From contig CAJQHR010000003.1 in assembly GCA_905478225.1 (NCBI GenBank), positions 1 to 64,000 on the forward strand: a stretch of DNA of 64,000 nucleotides. Reading direction: 5' to 3'. Each line of letters starts with the position of its first letter. Within the stretch, counting starts at the first letter, position 1. The notes under the pieces were generated by a model, which was not told the origin of the DNA, searched no databases, and saw only the letters and a program-made list of their open reading frames with translations. The DNA comes from an uncultured Crocinitomix sp. (GTDB taxonomy: Bacteria; Bacteroidota; Bacteroidia; Flavobacteriales_D; Crocinitomicaceae). The translations under genes were made by a program, and so were the position numbers. This document shows, piece by piece, positions 42,013 to 50,022 of this stretch.

Positions 42013-42546
42013 CTAACGTCCAAAATTATATCCAAAAGAAAATCCAGCGCCTGGCATAAATGGCATTCTATCTCCAGAATTTGCTAAATAAGTAGCACTA
42101 AGGCGACCTTTTAGATTAAAGCCTCCGTCAGAAATAATGTTAAAACCTATAAAGCCTCCGGCACCCGATCCTTCGTAGTTTGGAGTTACACCTCCAAATA
42201 ATACCCCGCTTAAATTATAATAATAATGCTGTGTATACTTATACTGCGCACCAACTGTTAAAAAAACGTTTTCACCTCCTATATTAATTGAAGGAGCTAT
42301 TGTATAGTATTCATTCTCGAACCCCAAGCCATTTTGATTCTCGAACCCCAAGCCAACACCTGCTGAAGCATGAAGTGATACGAATGAATTTTCAGTTTTT
42401 AGAAAGTTATAGTTATAACCGATTCCAGTAACCCCTCGATCCCATAAGCCTGATTCTATAGAAATAGTATGTGGTTTAACATTGTCTAATTGTGCAGTTG
42501 CATTTAAACTTAAAATTACAACGATTAAAGTGATTAATTTTTTCAT
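42013..42546 (-). CDS. Small outer-membrane beta-barrel protein
   Basis: 177 residues from the ATG at 42546: a signal peptide (KKLITLIVVILSLNATAQ) and an 8-strand-like barrel body, with GLWDRGVTGIGYNYNFL, FLTVGAQYKYTQHYYYN, GGFIGFNIISDGGFNLKGRL and the terminal AGFSFGYNFGR ending in an aromatic-rich strand. A short internal duplication gives GLGFENQNGLGFENEYY. Function is unknown. The reading frame is open upstream into the remnant at 42547-42781 with no stop between; the Met at the signal peptide is the sensible start. Confidence 0.65.
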   Translation of the reverse strand: MKKLITLIVVILSLNATAQLDNVKPHTISIESGLWDRGVTGIGYNYNFLKTENSFVSLHASAGVGLGFENQNGLGFENEYYTIAPSINIGGENVFLTVGAQYKYTQHYYYNLSGVLFGGVTPNYEGSGAGGFIGFNIISDGGFNLKGRLSATYLANSGDRMPFMPGAGFSFGYNFGR

Positions 42547-42781
42547 CAAAGTGATTACTTGGTCAATTTCAATGTCAATCTTTTCCTGAGCCGCCTCAAT
42601 ATATTTGATTTTCGCGGGGGCTATTTCTACTGTTTCGATCTGATAATCCTGAATAGCATTCAATGCGGCTAATTTTTCAGGTAGTTCTTTCTGGAAGGTT
42701 TTAACTATATCCTGAATTTCACTTTTAGAAACTTTTTTTGACGCAGGCTTTTTTTGAAAACAATTTTTTTATAAAACCCAT
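42547..42781 (-). pseudogene. Small coiled-coil gene frameshifted at an A7 run
   Basis: The ATG at 42781 gives MGFIKKLFSKKACVKKSF and a stop. Adding one A to the run of seven A (about 42740-42755) instead gives MGFIKKLFSKKKPASKKVSK, then SEIQDIVKTFQKELPEKLAA and IETVEIAPAKIKYIEAAQEK, a charged, probably coiled-coil protein. That second frame runs without a stop into the signal peptide of the barrel gene. It is either a mutated small gene or one expressed by slippage on the A run. The family is unknown. Confidence 0.45.
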
Positions 42782-42874
42782 ATCACATTGAATTATTGAG
42801 TGTTAAAACAAACGGGAAAAGCCATTGCTCAACTATATTGGCATAAGTAAGGACCCTGAAGCTCTCGAAGAGCC

Positions 42875-43591
42875 CTATCGTCTATTCATCAATACAATGA
42901 TCCAATAAACCAACGTAGCAACAGCAGCAAGTGCGGCAACAACGTAAGTCATGGCGGCCCATTTAAGTGCATCTTTGGCACCATCATGCTCATCTACAGT
43001 TACAATTCCGTTTACCTCAATCCATTGCAAGGCCCGTTTACTTGCATCAAATTCTACTGGTAATGTCACTAATGCGAATAACGTAATAGCAGCCTGTGCG
43101 GCAATAATCATGTAAATCATGAATGGCGCAATATCGCCAAGTGCACCGCCTAAAAATGCCATTCCAATAACCACAATATTTAAAACCATGCCACTTGCAT
43201 TTTGAATTGGCACTAATTTAGAGCGCATATTTAATGGTTTGTAAGCTCGGGCGTGTTGTACGGCATGACCACATTCGTGCGCCGCGACAGCAACAGCAGC
43301 TGCATTGGCTTTGTTGTATACTGCCTCACTCAAATTTACCGTTTTGTGAATCGGATGGTAATGATCTGTCAATTGCCCTTTTACCGCAATTACTTTAACA
43401 TCATAAATTCCGTTGTCCTTTAACATCCGCTCTGCTACTTCTCTACCAGTCATTCCGTTAGTCATTCTAACTTTAGAATATTTGGCAAACTTACGTTTTA
43501 ACATACTGCCAACTAACCAACTGATGAGCATAAAAACTCCACCAATAATCATTGGACCCCAATAATAGGTCATCATTCCCCCACCTTGCAT
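42875..43591 (-). CDS. YugP-type zinc metallopeptidase (membrane)
   Basis: 238 residues with an N-terminal membrane helix (MIIGGVFMLISWLVGSM), the zinc motif HECGH at residues 105-109 (AVAAHECGHAVQHARAYKP) and further hydrophobic helices including ASGMVLNIVVIGMAFLGGAL. DASKRALQWIEVNGIV near residue 190 is typical of the Zn_peptidase_2/YugP family. It is an inner-membrane protease-like protein of unknown substrate. It is encoded 22 bp after a BI-1-family gene on the same strand, so co-transcription is likely. Confidence 0.88.
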   Translation of the reverse strand: MQGGGMMTYYWGPMIIGGVFMLISWLVGSMLKRKFAKYSKVRMTNGMTGREVAERMLKDNGIYDVKVIAVKGQLTDHYHPIHKTVNLSEAVYNKANAAAVAVAAHECGHAVQHARAYKPLNMRSKLVPIQNASGMVLNIVVIGMAFLGGALGDIAPFMIYMIIAAQAAITLFALVTLPVEFDASKRALQWIEVNGIVTVDEHDGAKDALKWAAMTYVVAALAAVATLVYWIIVLMNRR

Positions 43592-43613
43592 AATTGTTTT
43601 TTTTAATGTTTAA

Positions 43614-44330
43614 TTAACCTCTATTTCCTACAAATCTTAAAATTGACAAAAACAAGTTGATAAATAAGATATAAAGTGTTAAACCACCAAGAAGTTCTCG
43701 TTTTTTGCGATCGTCTCCGGTTATTGATACATCAGATGCAATGGCCTTCATTCGCTGCATTTCCCATGCTGTCAAACCTGTGAAAACTACAAGTCCTAGC
43801 AACGAAATCACCCAACTGATCATGTCACTTCCTAAGAAGACATTAAGAATAGAAGTGATGATTATACCAAAAAAAACCATATAGAGCAAACTCCCCATTT
43901 TACTTAAATCTGTTTTGGTGAAATATCCAAGAAGGGCCATTGAACCAAAAGCTCCAGCAGTAACAATAAATGTTAAAAATATTGACGAACTGGTGTAAAT
44001 TAAGAAAATCGAGGCAAAGCTAATTCCAATCAGAAAGGCGTATAAAAGATAGAGAACAAATACAGTTCCGTATGAGAATTTATTGACTCTTGCCTGAATC
44101 AGCAACACTAAAGCTAAAGGTGAGAAAATAATGACATAGCCTAATGGAGATAACCCCGTTTCAGTGTACATCATTTCAATATACCACCTTTGTGTAGATG
44201 CATACCAGGAAATTAAGCCAGAAACTGACAATGCTAAAAACATGTATTTATAGACATTGGCGAAAAAATCACGTGATAATTCAGCTACTTTCGATTCGCT
44301 ATCAATGACTTCATAATTGTTGTATTCCAT
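43614..44330 (-). CDS. Bax inhibitor-1/YccA family membrane protein
   Basis: 238 residues with seven hydrophobic spans, for example GYVIIFSPLALVLLIQARVN, FVLYLLYAFLIGISFASIFL, and IVTAGAFGSMALLGYFTKTD. The conserved C-terminal region is GLTAWEMQRMKAIASDV, then LLGGLTLYILFINLFLSILR. This is the UPF0005/YccA-YbhL pattern. Family members are pH-sensitive calcium-leak channels or FtsH-interacting proteins, and the role here is not known. It is the first gene of a pair with yugP. Confidence 0.9.
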   Translation of the reverse strand: MEYNNYEVIDSESKVAELSRDFFANVYKYMFLALSVSGLISWYASTQRWYIEMMYTETGLSPLGYVIIFSPLALVLLIQARVNKFSYGTVFVLYLLYAFLIGISFASIFLIYTSSSIFLTFIVTAGAFGSMALLGYFTKTDLSKMGSLLYMVFFGIIITSILNVFLGSDMISWVISLLGLVVFTGLTAWEMQRMKAIASDVSITGDDRKKRELLGGLTLYILFINLFLSILRFVGNRG

Positions 44331-44447
44331 TTTAATTTATTTTGTAATCAAATTTAATAAAAATATAGTTCTAATTTTGTTAAATAAATTAGAACAAAAA
44401 CCCTACCATATGGGTTTTACTGACATTTTGGCTTAAAAAAATAAACT

Positions 44448-45413
44448 ATGATAGTAGTAACAGGTGCTGCCGGTTTCATTTCGTCATGTTTGGTAGCAGA
44501 GTTGAATCAACTCGGACATCATGATATTATGGTGGTGGATGACTTTTCTCGTGAAAATAAAGTGAATAATTTGGATGGGAAATCAATCGTGGCAAAGGTT
44601 CCACGAGCTGAATTTTTCGCATGGGCAAAAGACTTTGCAAGCGAAATAAAATTTGTTTTCCATTTGGGTGCTCGTACCGATACCACTGAATTTGACAAAA
44701 GTATTTTTGACGAATTGAATGTGGAATATTCTCAAAATATGTGGAAGTTATGCACTATGCATAGCATTCCATTAGTTTATGCAAGTAGCGGAGCTACATA
44801 CGGAATTGGCGAAAATGGTTATTCTGACAGTCATGACATTTTGGGTCAATTAAAGCCTTTAAACCCATACGGCGAATCAAAAAATGAATTTGATAAGTGG
44901 GCGTTGAAGCAGGGAAAAGCGCCTCCTTTTTGGGCGGGTTTAAAATTCTTTAACGTTTACGGTCCTAACGAATATCACAAAGGACGGATGGCTTCTGTAA
45001 TTATGCACGCCTTTAATCAGATTACAGCTTCAGGCGCTATGAAATTGTTTGCTTCACATAATCCACACTATAAGGATGGGGAGCAACTGCGCGATTTTGT
45101 ATATGTAAAAGATGTGGTAAGTGTTTGCACTTTTTTAATGCAAGAAAAACCCGTAAGCGGACTCTATAATTTAGGGACGGGAACAGCACGTACATTTTTA
45201 GATTTGACCAAGGCAACATTTAAGGCCATGGGCATTGAACCCCAAATTTCATTTGTACCTACTCCTGAGGATATTCGTGATAAGTATCAGTACTTTACAG
45301 AAGCAGATATTCATAAATTAAAATCTGCAGGTTATACGAAACCATTCTATTCTTTGGAAGATGGAGTGACAGACTATGTCAAGAATTACTTAATGGAGCA
45401 TAATTATTACTAA
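44448..45413 (+). CDS. rfaD: ADP-L-glycero-D-manno-heptose 6-epimerase
   Basis: 321 residues of the extended SDR family: the Rossmann start MIVVTGAAGFISSCLVAEL, VFHLGARTDTTEFDKSIFDE, the catalytic YGESKNEFDKW (Y-x-x-x-K), FFNVYGPNEYHKGRMASVIM and RDFVYVKDVVSV. These are the signatures of RfaD/HldD, which epimerises ADP-heptose for lipopolysaccharide core synthesis. The usual GAAGFIGS reads GAAGFISS here, a Gly-to-Ser change at the third glycine that could weaken cofactor binding. No other heptose genes lie nearby. An HTH gene follows closely. Confidence 0.88.
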   Translation: MIVVTGAAGFISSCLVAELNQLGHHDIMVVDDFSRENKVNNLDGKSIVAKVPRAEFFAWAKDFASEIKFVFHLGARTDTTEFDKSIFDELNVEYSQNMWKLCTMHSIPLVYASSGATYGIGENGYSDSHDILGQLKPLNPYGESKNEFDKWALKQGKAPPFWAGLKFFNVYGPNEYHKGRMASVIMHAFNQITASGAMKLFASHNPHYKDGEQLRDFVYVKDVVSVCTFLMQEKPVSGLYNLGTGTARTFLDLTKATFKAMGIEPQISFVPTPEDIRDKYQYFTEADIHKLKSAGYTKPFYSLEDGVTDYVKNYLMEHNYY

Positions 45414-45422
45414 ATTGTGAGC

Positions 45423-46445
45423 ATGGATGTAAATCAAGACGTACAACAACGAATTTTTGACTCAATCAAGAAGCAGCTACCGAAGAATGAAAAAATAGCC
45501 GTAGTTCTTATGAATACACTCTTCTTAAGCCAAGATGCTGTATATCGCAGATTGCGAGGAGATGTCCCTCTAAGTATTTACGAAACGAAAACCTTGTGCG
45601 AGGCCTATAATATTTCTTTTGACGAAATAGATACCTATAAAAAAGGAATTGTAAACTTTAATTACATACCTCTGGATCGGATTGGGCTGAATTTTGAAAC
45701 TTGGGTGATTGGTTTGAGAGATGCGTTGAAGCAGATTAAAGCAATGGAGGACACAAGTATGATTATGAGTGTGAACGACACACCTATTTTTCAACTTTTT
45801 AACTTGCCGCATTTAACGCGATTTAAGTTTTTCTTTTGGGCTAAAACCTATTTAAAAATTCCTGCTTACGAGAACGAATTATTCAAAAGGGAGAAGATTG
45901 ATAAGAAAGTGTTGATGATTGGAATTGAGGCGCATAATATTTACAATTCCATTCCTAGTACTGAAATCTATTCATTAGAAACCTTACGCGGGACGTTGCG
46001 TCAAATCCAGTATTATTTTGATGCCCGATTATTTGAAGATCTTCATTACACCCTTGAATTGATTGATAATTTAATGGATTTAATTGGACATCTAAAAGCA
46101 CAAGCCGAGATAGGTAGAAAGTTTGCTTTTAGAAATGAACCGCCATCTTCAGGCAACGAATTGCATATGTATTTTAACGAAACTTTTATTTCGGATAATA
46201 CATATCTTGTTAAATCAAATTCAGGTTCAGCCGTGTTTTTTTCGCATAACATTATGAATTATCTCAATACAACTGACCCTTATTATATTCAAGAGTCAGA
46301 ATTTGTATTGGATAATTTAAAACAAAATTCTAACCTCATATCAGAGGTGAATGCGAAAGACCGCAACCGTTTTTTCGGTGAGCTAGTGCGCAATGTGACT
46401 AATTTCAAAAAGAAAGTAGAGCTAGAGTTGGAGCAATTAGGTTAA
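45423..46445 (+). CDS. HTH protein of the flavobacterial BetR-like type
   Basis: 340 residues from the ATG at 45423. The N-terminal 70 residues look like an HTH domain: LMNTLFLSQDAVYRRLRGDV, then PLSIYETKTLCEAYNISFDE. The long C-terminal part is rich in aromatic and helical residues (FETWVIGLRDALKQIKAM, TRFKFFFWAKTYLKIPAYEN, SETFISDN-like NETFISDNTYLV). I recall many such proteins in Crocinitomicaceae-like genomes with no assigned ligand. A transcriptional role is inferred. It begins 10 bp after the rfaD stop, so they are probably co-transcribed. Confidence 0.6.
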   Translation: MDVNQDVQQRIFDSIKKQLPKNEKIAVVLMNTLFLSQDAVYRRLRGDVPLSIYETKTLCEAYNISFDEIDTYKKGIVNFNYIPLDRIGLNFETWVIGLRDALKQIKAMEDTSMIMSVNDTPIFQLFNLPHLTRFKFFFWAKTYLKIPAYENELFKREKIDKKVLMIGIEAHNIYNSIPSTEIYSLETLRGTLRQIQYYFDARLFEDLHYTLELIDNLMDLIGHLKAQAEIGRKFAFRNEPPSSGNELHMYFNETFISDNTYLVKSNSGSAVFFSHNIMNYLNTTDPYYIQESEFVLDNLKQNSNLISEVNAKDRNRFFGELVRNVTNFKKKVELELEQLG

Positions 46446-46456
46446 TTCTTCTTGCC

Positions 46457-48172
46457 TTAGAAACTCGGACATGAAATAGTTCTATACTTCTTCACTCGAA
46501 TCGTTTTATCTTTTGGATATTTAATAGTGAAAGAAATTTGATACGATTTTGATTCACCCGGATTTAAGTTTAACAACCACGTTAATTTACCTGTTGTTTC
46601 ATTGTACTTTGCATCAGAGATTTCGTTAATCGTAATTGAAATGTCACTGTCTTGTGAGATTGGAATTTGGTCATATAAGCTTAACCTAACAGGGATGTCG
46701 CGGTTATTTTTAGCGATTATTTTATAAGTGTAATTGTCTTTCCGATTACTACCAATTACTTTTTTATCACTGAATTCTTGCACCAATTTTCTTGAAACCG
46801 GAATTTTATTGTCACGTCCAAACGAAAGCCGAAGCGTATCCGAGACATTGCTTGTGTTGATATAAGATTGACCTACAAAGGCATCAGAGAAATAAACTTG
46901 TGTTGGTCCTGGTACAAGGTCTAAACTTTCCCATCCAACAATATTGGCCAGTAAAAAGCCATCTTTATCTAATTTTGGCACCGCTTTATGAGAAAACGTG
47001 GCGGTAAGATTATGCTCAGTAATATCCACTAAATAAGGCTTCGCATCACTTGGAATAGAGTATTCCTTTTCAATTTCAAACGTAGTTGACAATTGCGAGA
47101 CTTCAATATTCGTGAAAGTAATATTGTCTTCAGGGTTTGCCACTGTTCCTTGCTGTTGTTGTTCAAAATTATCCGTAGCATATAGACCATCTAAATTTTG
47201 ATTCATTTGCGGAGCAGCGTTCCAGTTTTGGTAGTATTTTGTATACGCTCGGTTACTCGGAACAACATATTCATTTCCGTCATAAGCATCATTCGCTTGA
47301 TTCATTAGTGAACTATAATTCATATACCAAGGCGCTAATTCAGGCGCCGAAGCAGAAATATTCGGGTCAGATGTGGATAAGAACAATTGTACATTAGACC
47401 AATCATTTCCTGTGTTATTATAAACTTTTGCTTTGTATTTTAATGAGATTTTATCTTTGATATTGTTTGCGCGTAAATCGTAATTTGCCTGCCATCCGCA
47501 ATTCGAAACCATGTATTTTAAATCAAGCACTGAATTTTGATCCGTTTCAGAGTCTACAATAACAACAATTTGGTTACTCTTAATTGTTTCTTTATAATTC
47601 AGTTCAGTCAATTGATTTTGATAGCGATACTTTAAATTGTTTTTTTCGCGAATGCGCAAATCGTAAGCAGTCATGGTTTTATTAATTTCCATCACGTGTT
47701 TGCGATAATAGGCCGCCATGGCGCTTAATTCTTCAACAGTCAGGTTTTGTTGTTCTCCTTTAATGGATTTGTTCTGTTCCAATAGCTGCCGCTCAACTTG
47801 ATACGCCGACTTTTCATTTTGCAAATCAACGACCTCATCATTTATGAGTTGAATGGAATCTTTAATCGCTCTAATTTTCGGATTGCGTTCAGTAACGCTC
47901 AAGTAGTCAATCTCTGAACTCACCGAAACAAGACTCAAAGGCGTTTCGCTAGAAAACTGAATGCTTTTATTATCAGCAACTGTACTAATTTGAGTGAACA
48001 CAAGTTTGTTTCGCCCCTTTTTCAAGTTTGTACTAGCTTTCCGGTGAACTTCGCCCCCCGTTAAAAATATTGTAACGGCTTTGATACTACTATTAATTTT
48101 AGTCGTTAGAATCTCTTGAGAAAAACTAATCAGGTTAGTCGTAAAAATTAGGAATGTAAAAAGATATTTCAT
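46457..48172 (-). CDS. DUF4139/DUF4140 (MuiA-like) exported protein
   Basis: 571 residues with a signal peptide (KYLFTFLIFTTNLISFSQ). The DUF4140 N-terminal domain is recognised from SSIKAVTIFLTGGEVHRKAS, then LKKGRNKLVFTQIS. A coiled-coil region follows around VDLQNEKSAYQVERQLLEQN, and then the DUF4139 domain with VSNCGWQANYDLRANNIKDK, VYNNTGNDWSNVQLFLSTSD and the C-terminal LTWLLNLNPGESKSYQISFT. It is related to the 'mucoidy inhibitor MuiA' group. The envelope function is unknown in Bacteroidota. It appears intact and has its own transcript. Confidence 0.85.
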   Translation of the reverse strand: MKYLFTFLIFTTNLISFSQEILTTKINSSIKAVTIFLTGGEVHRKASTNLKKGRNKLVFTQISTVADNKSIQFSSETPLSLVSVSSEIDYLSVTERNPKIRAIKDSIQLINDEVVDLQNEKSAYQVERQLLEQNKSIKGEQQNLTVEELSAMAAYYRKHVMEINKTMTAYDLRIREKNNLKYRYQNQLTELNYKETIKSNQIVVIVDSETDQNSVLDLKYMVSNCGWQANYDLRANNIKDKISLKYKAKVYNNTGNDWSNVQLFLSTSDPNISASAPELAPWYMNYSSLMNQANDAYDGNEYVVPSNRAYTKYYQNWNAAPQMNQNLDGLYATDNFEQQQQGTVANPEDNITFTNIEVSQLSTTFEIEKEYSIPSDAKPYLVDITEHNLTATFSHKAVPKLDKDGFLLANIVGWESLDLVPGPTQVYFSDAFVGQSYINTSNVSDTLRLSFGRDNKIPVSRKLVQEFSDKKVIGSNRKDNYTYKIIAKNNRDIPVRLSLYDQIPISQDSDISITINEISDAKYNETTGKLTWLLNLNPGESKSYQISFTIKYPKDKTIRVKKYRTISCPSF

Positions 48173-48455
48173 TTGATTGGTTTGAATAAAGATATGTTAA
48201 AGGCTCATCTTTTAAACAATGGATGAAGGCTAAAGTTACACCACCAAGTTCTTTTCTGAAAGGGGGAATTAGTTTACGAGGCTTTTAGTGAGGCTAAACG
48301 TTGAATCGAATGAGGGAAAGTGGAGAGGGGGGGAGTAAATTCCAAATTTCGAAAACTCAAATTCTAAATTCTAAATTCTCAAATTTCAAAAGGCCAAAAG
48401 ATAAAAAACAGGACGTTTTAATCGAATGATTTTTTTAGAAAGTCGTATCGAGAAG
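48173..48455. repeat. Intergenic region with a short AAATTCT tandem repeat
   Basis: There is no gene here. Bases 48359-48379 are three exact copies of AAATTCT, flanked by the related strings AAATTCCAAATTTC and CTCAAATTTCAAA. Similar AAATTTC-type strings occur after rnhB (61456-61469, 61642-61653), so this may be a low-complexity spacer family of the genome. It is too short and too simple to be a CRISPR. Confidence 0.4.
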
Positions 48456-49469
48456 TTAAACCCATACCTTGGAGCCTTCTGAGCAGTTTTTACAAATTTC
48501 AATTTGTTTTCTATCTGTAAAAACTTTTTTACGAAATTCCTGATAAATCCCAGACTTCCATGTTGTATTGAAACTGCAAAGTTGAAGGTCGCCCATTTCA
48601 TGTTTGGCGTCTTTATCGAAACAACAAGGCACAATTTTTCCGTCCCATGTAAAAACACACGAACTCCACATTCGCCAGCACTTATTTTTGAATTTATTTT
48701 TTAGTTTAAATGTGCCGTTTTCATTTTTTTTATACCGCGAATGTGCTTCATTTTCTGGAATTAAATCATTCCCTGTTTCATAATCATAGACTTGAACTGT
48801 TTTTAGTCGAACCTCATTTACGCCCAATTCCTTGGCAAACACTTCCAGTTGCGCAATTTCATGTTCATTGTGTTTTGTTACTAAAAATTGAAATACAACC
48901 ACCGGATTTTGACGGTTTAATCGTTTTTTTGCTGCCATCAAATTTTTAGTTCCCGCAATGACTTTGTCCAATTTGCCATTGACGCGGTATTGTTCATAAG
49001 TCTGTTGAGTTAAGCCGTCAATCGATATAATTATTTCACTTAAATCAGACGTAATAATTTCCGCTGCAATTTCGTCACTTATAAAATGTGCGTTTGTTGA
49101 GGTAACAACATAAATGTTTCTTTGGCGCGCTTCTTTCACCAAAGTCAAAAATTCGGGATGAATAAAAGGTTCTCCTTGAAAATAATAATTGATATGCTGC
49201 AATTGTTTACCTACTTGGTCGAGGATTTTTTTATTTAGCCCCACATCCAAATTTCCAGTGTCGCGAGTAAATTGACGCAATCCACTCGGGCATTGCGGGC
49301 ATCTTAAATTACAAGTTGTCGTAGGTTCAATAGAAAGGGCCATTGGTTTTCCCCAATGAATCGGCTTTTCAAATAAGTTTGATAAATGGAATGAGATTTT
49401 GAGCAAGAACAAATTCCAAATTCTTTTGAAAGTAATGGTTTTTAATATTTCCTTCGTCCGTAGTTTCAC
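48456..49469 (-). CDS. Radical SAM/SPASM domain protein
   Basis: 337 residues. The radical-SAM cluster ligands are Cys53, Cys57 and Cys60 (IEPTTTCNLRCPQCPSG), followed by YYFQGEPFIHPEF and the TIM-barrel strand IIISIDGLTQQTYEQYRVNG. A C-terminal SPASM-like domain has multiple cysteines (CWRMWSSCVFTWDGKIVPCC and QIEICKNCSEG) for auxiliary iron-sulfur clusters. Such enzymes modify peptides or small molecules by radical chemistry. No precursor peptide gene is visible nearby, so the substrate is unknown. It is intact. Confidence 0.85.
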   Translation of the reverse strand: MKLRTKEILKTITFKRIWNLFLLKISFHLSNLFEKPIHWGKPMALSIEPTTTCNLRCPQCPSGLRQFTRDTGNLDVGLNKKILDQVGKQLQHINYYFQGEPFIHPEFLTLVKEARQRNIYVVTSTNAHFISDEIAAEIITSDLSEIIISIDGLTQQTYEQYRVNGKLDKVIAGTKNLMAAKKRLNRQNPVVVFQFLVTKHNEHEIAQLEVFAKELGVNEVRLKTVQVYDYETGNDLIPENEAHSRYKKNENGTFKLKNKFKNKCWRMWSSCVFTWDGKIVPCCFDKDAKHEMGDLQLCSFNTTWKSGIYQEFRKKVFTDRKQIEICKNCSEGSKVWV

Positions 49470-49567
49470 AAAAATCGATCTCGGGTAAAATTACAGGAAT
49501 AAATCAACCTTTTCCTAAATTTGGGTTTTAACTTTAAACCACGCGGATCCATTCCATTGGGCGTGAC

Positions 49568-49975
49568 TCAATTTTTAGTTTGATCGTTTTGTAATGCTTT
49601 CGGATCAAAATGTTGGAATAAATTCATCCATATCACGCGACTCAATCGAAACGTAAGTGGCATTGTTCCTACAATAACTAATAAAATTGCAGCGATATAA
49701 ACGACATATGTTGCGCTGGGAAATAATACAAGGATAGCCACACCAATAGCTACAGAAAATGCAATTGCCAAACCATAGCTCACATACATGGCGCCATAAA
49801 AAAAGCCCGGTTCTTTTTCAAAGCGATACTCACATTCAGAACATTTTTCATGATTCTTCCCAAAATTTTTCAAGTCATAAGGGTTGTTTGTTAAATGAAA
49901 GTCTCCCTCATGACACCTTGGACATTTTGAATTTAGGATACTGTATAGTCTTTTCCCTTTTAAATTCGAGAGCAT
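49568..49975 (-). CDS. DUF983 membrane protein
   Basis: 135 residues: an N-terminal zinc ribbon made of two CxxC pairs (SKCPRCHEGDFHLTNN and HEKCSECEYRFEKEPGFFYG) followed by two membrane helices (LAIAFSVAIGVAILVLFPSA and TYVVYIAAILLVIVGTMPLT). This is the DUF983 arrangement, of unknown function, often near respiratory or cytochrome assembly genes elsewhere. It is divergent from the sulfatase gene, with 47 bp between. Confidence 0.88.
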   Translation of the reverse strand: MLSNLKGKRLYSILNSKCPRCHEGDFHLTNNPYDLKNFGKNHEKCSECEYRFEKEPGFFYGAMYVSYGLAIAFSVAIGVAILVLFPSATYVVYIAAILLVIVGTMPLTFRLSRVIWMNLFQHFDPKALQNDQTKN

Positions 49976-50022
49976 AAAACACTGGATTTAGTGCAAAGAT
50001 AAATCAATGAATGTAGTTAGAC

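Noticed and set aside
42785-42874. Terminator hairpin after the YugP gene
   Set aside because: GCTCT-TCG-AGAGC can form but is short and not followed by a T run on the minus strand.
48359-48379. CRISPR-like tandem repeat
   Set aside because: Three 7-bp units without spacers and without cas genes nearby; it is a simple AT-rich tandem repeat.
48456-49469. Ribosomal peptide (RiPP) biosynthetic cluster around the radical SAM/SPASM gene
   Set aside because: No precursor, protease or transporter gene is adjacent; the neighbours are DUF4139 and DUF983 genes.
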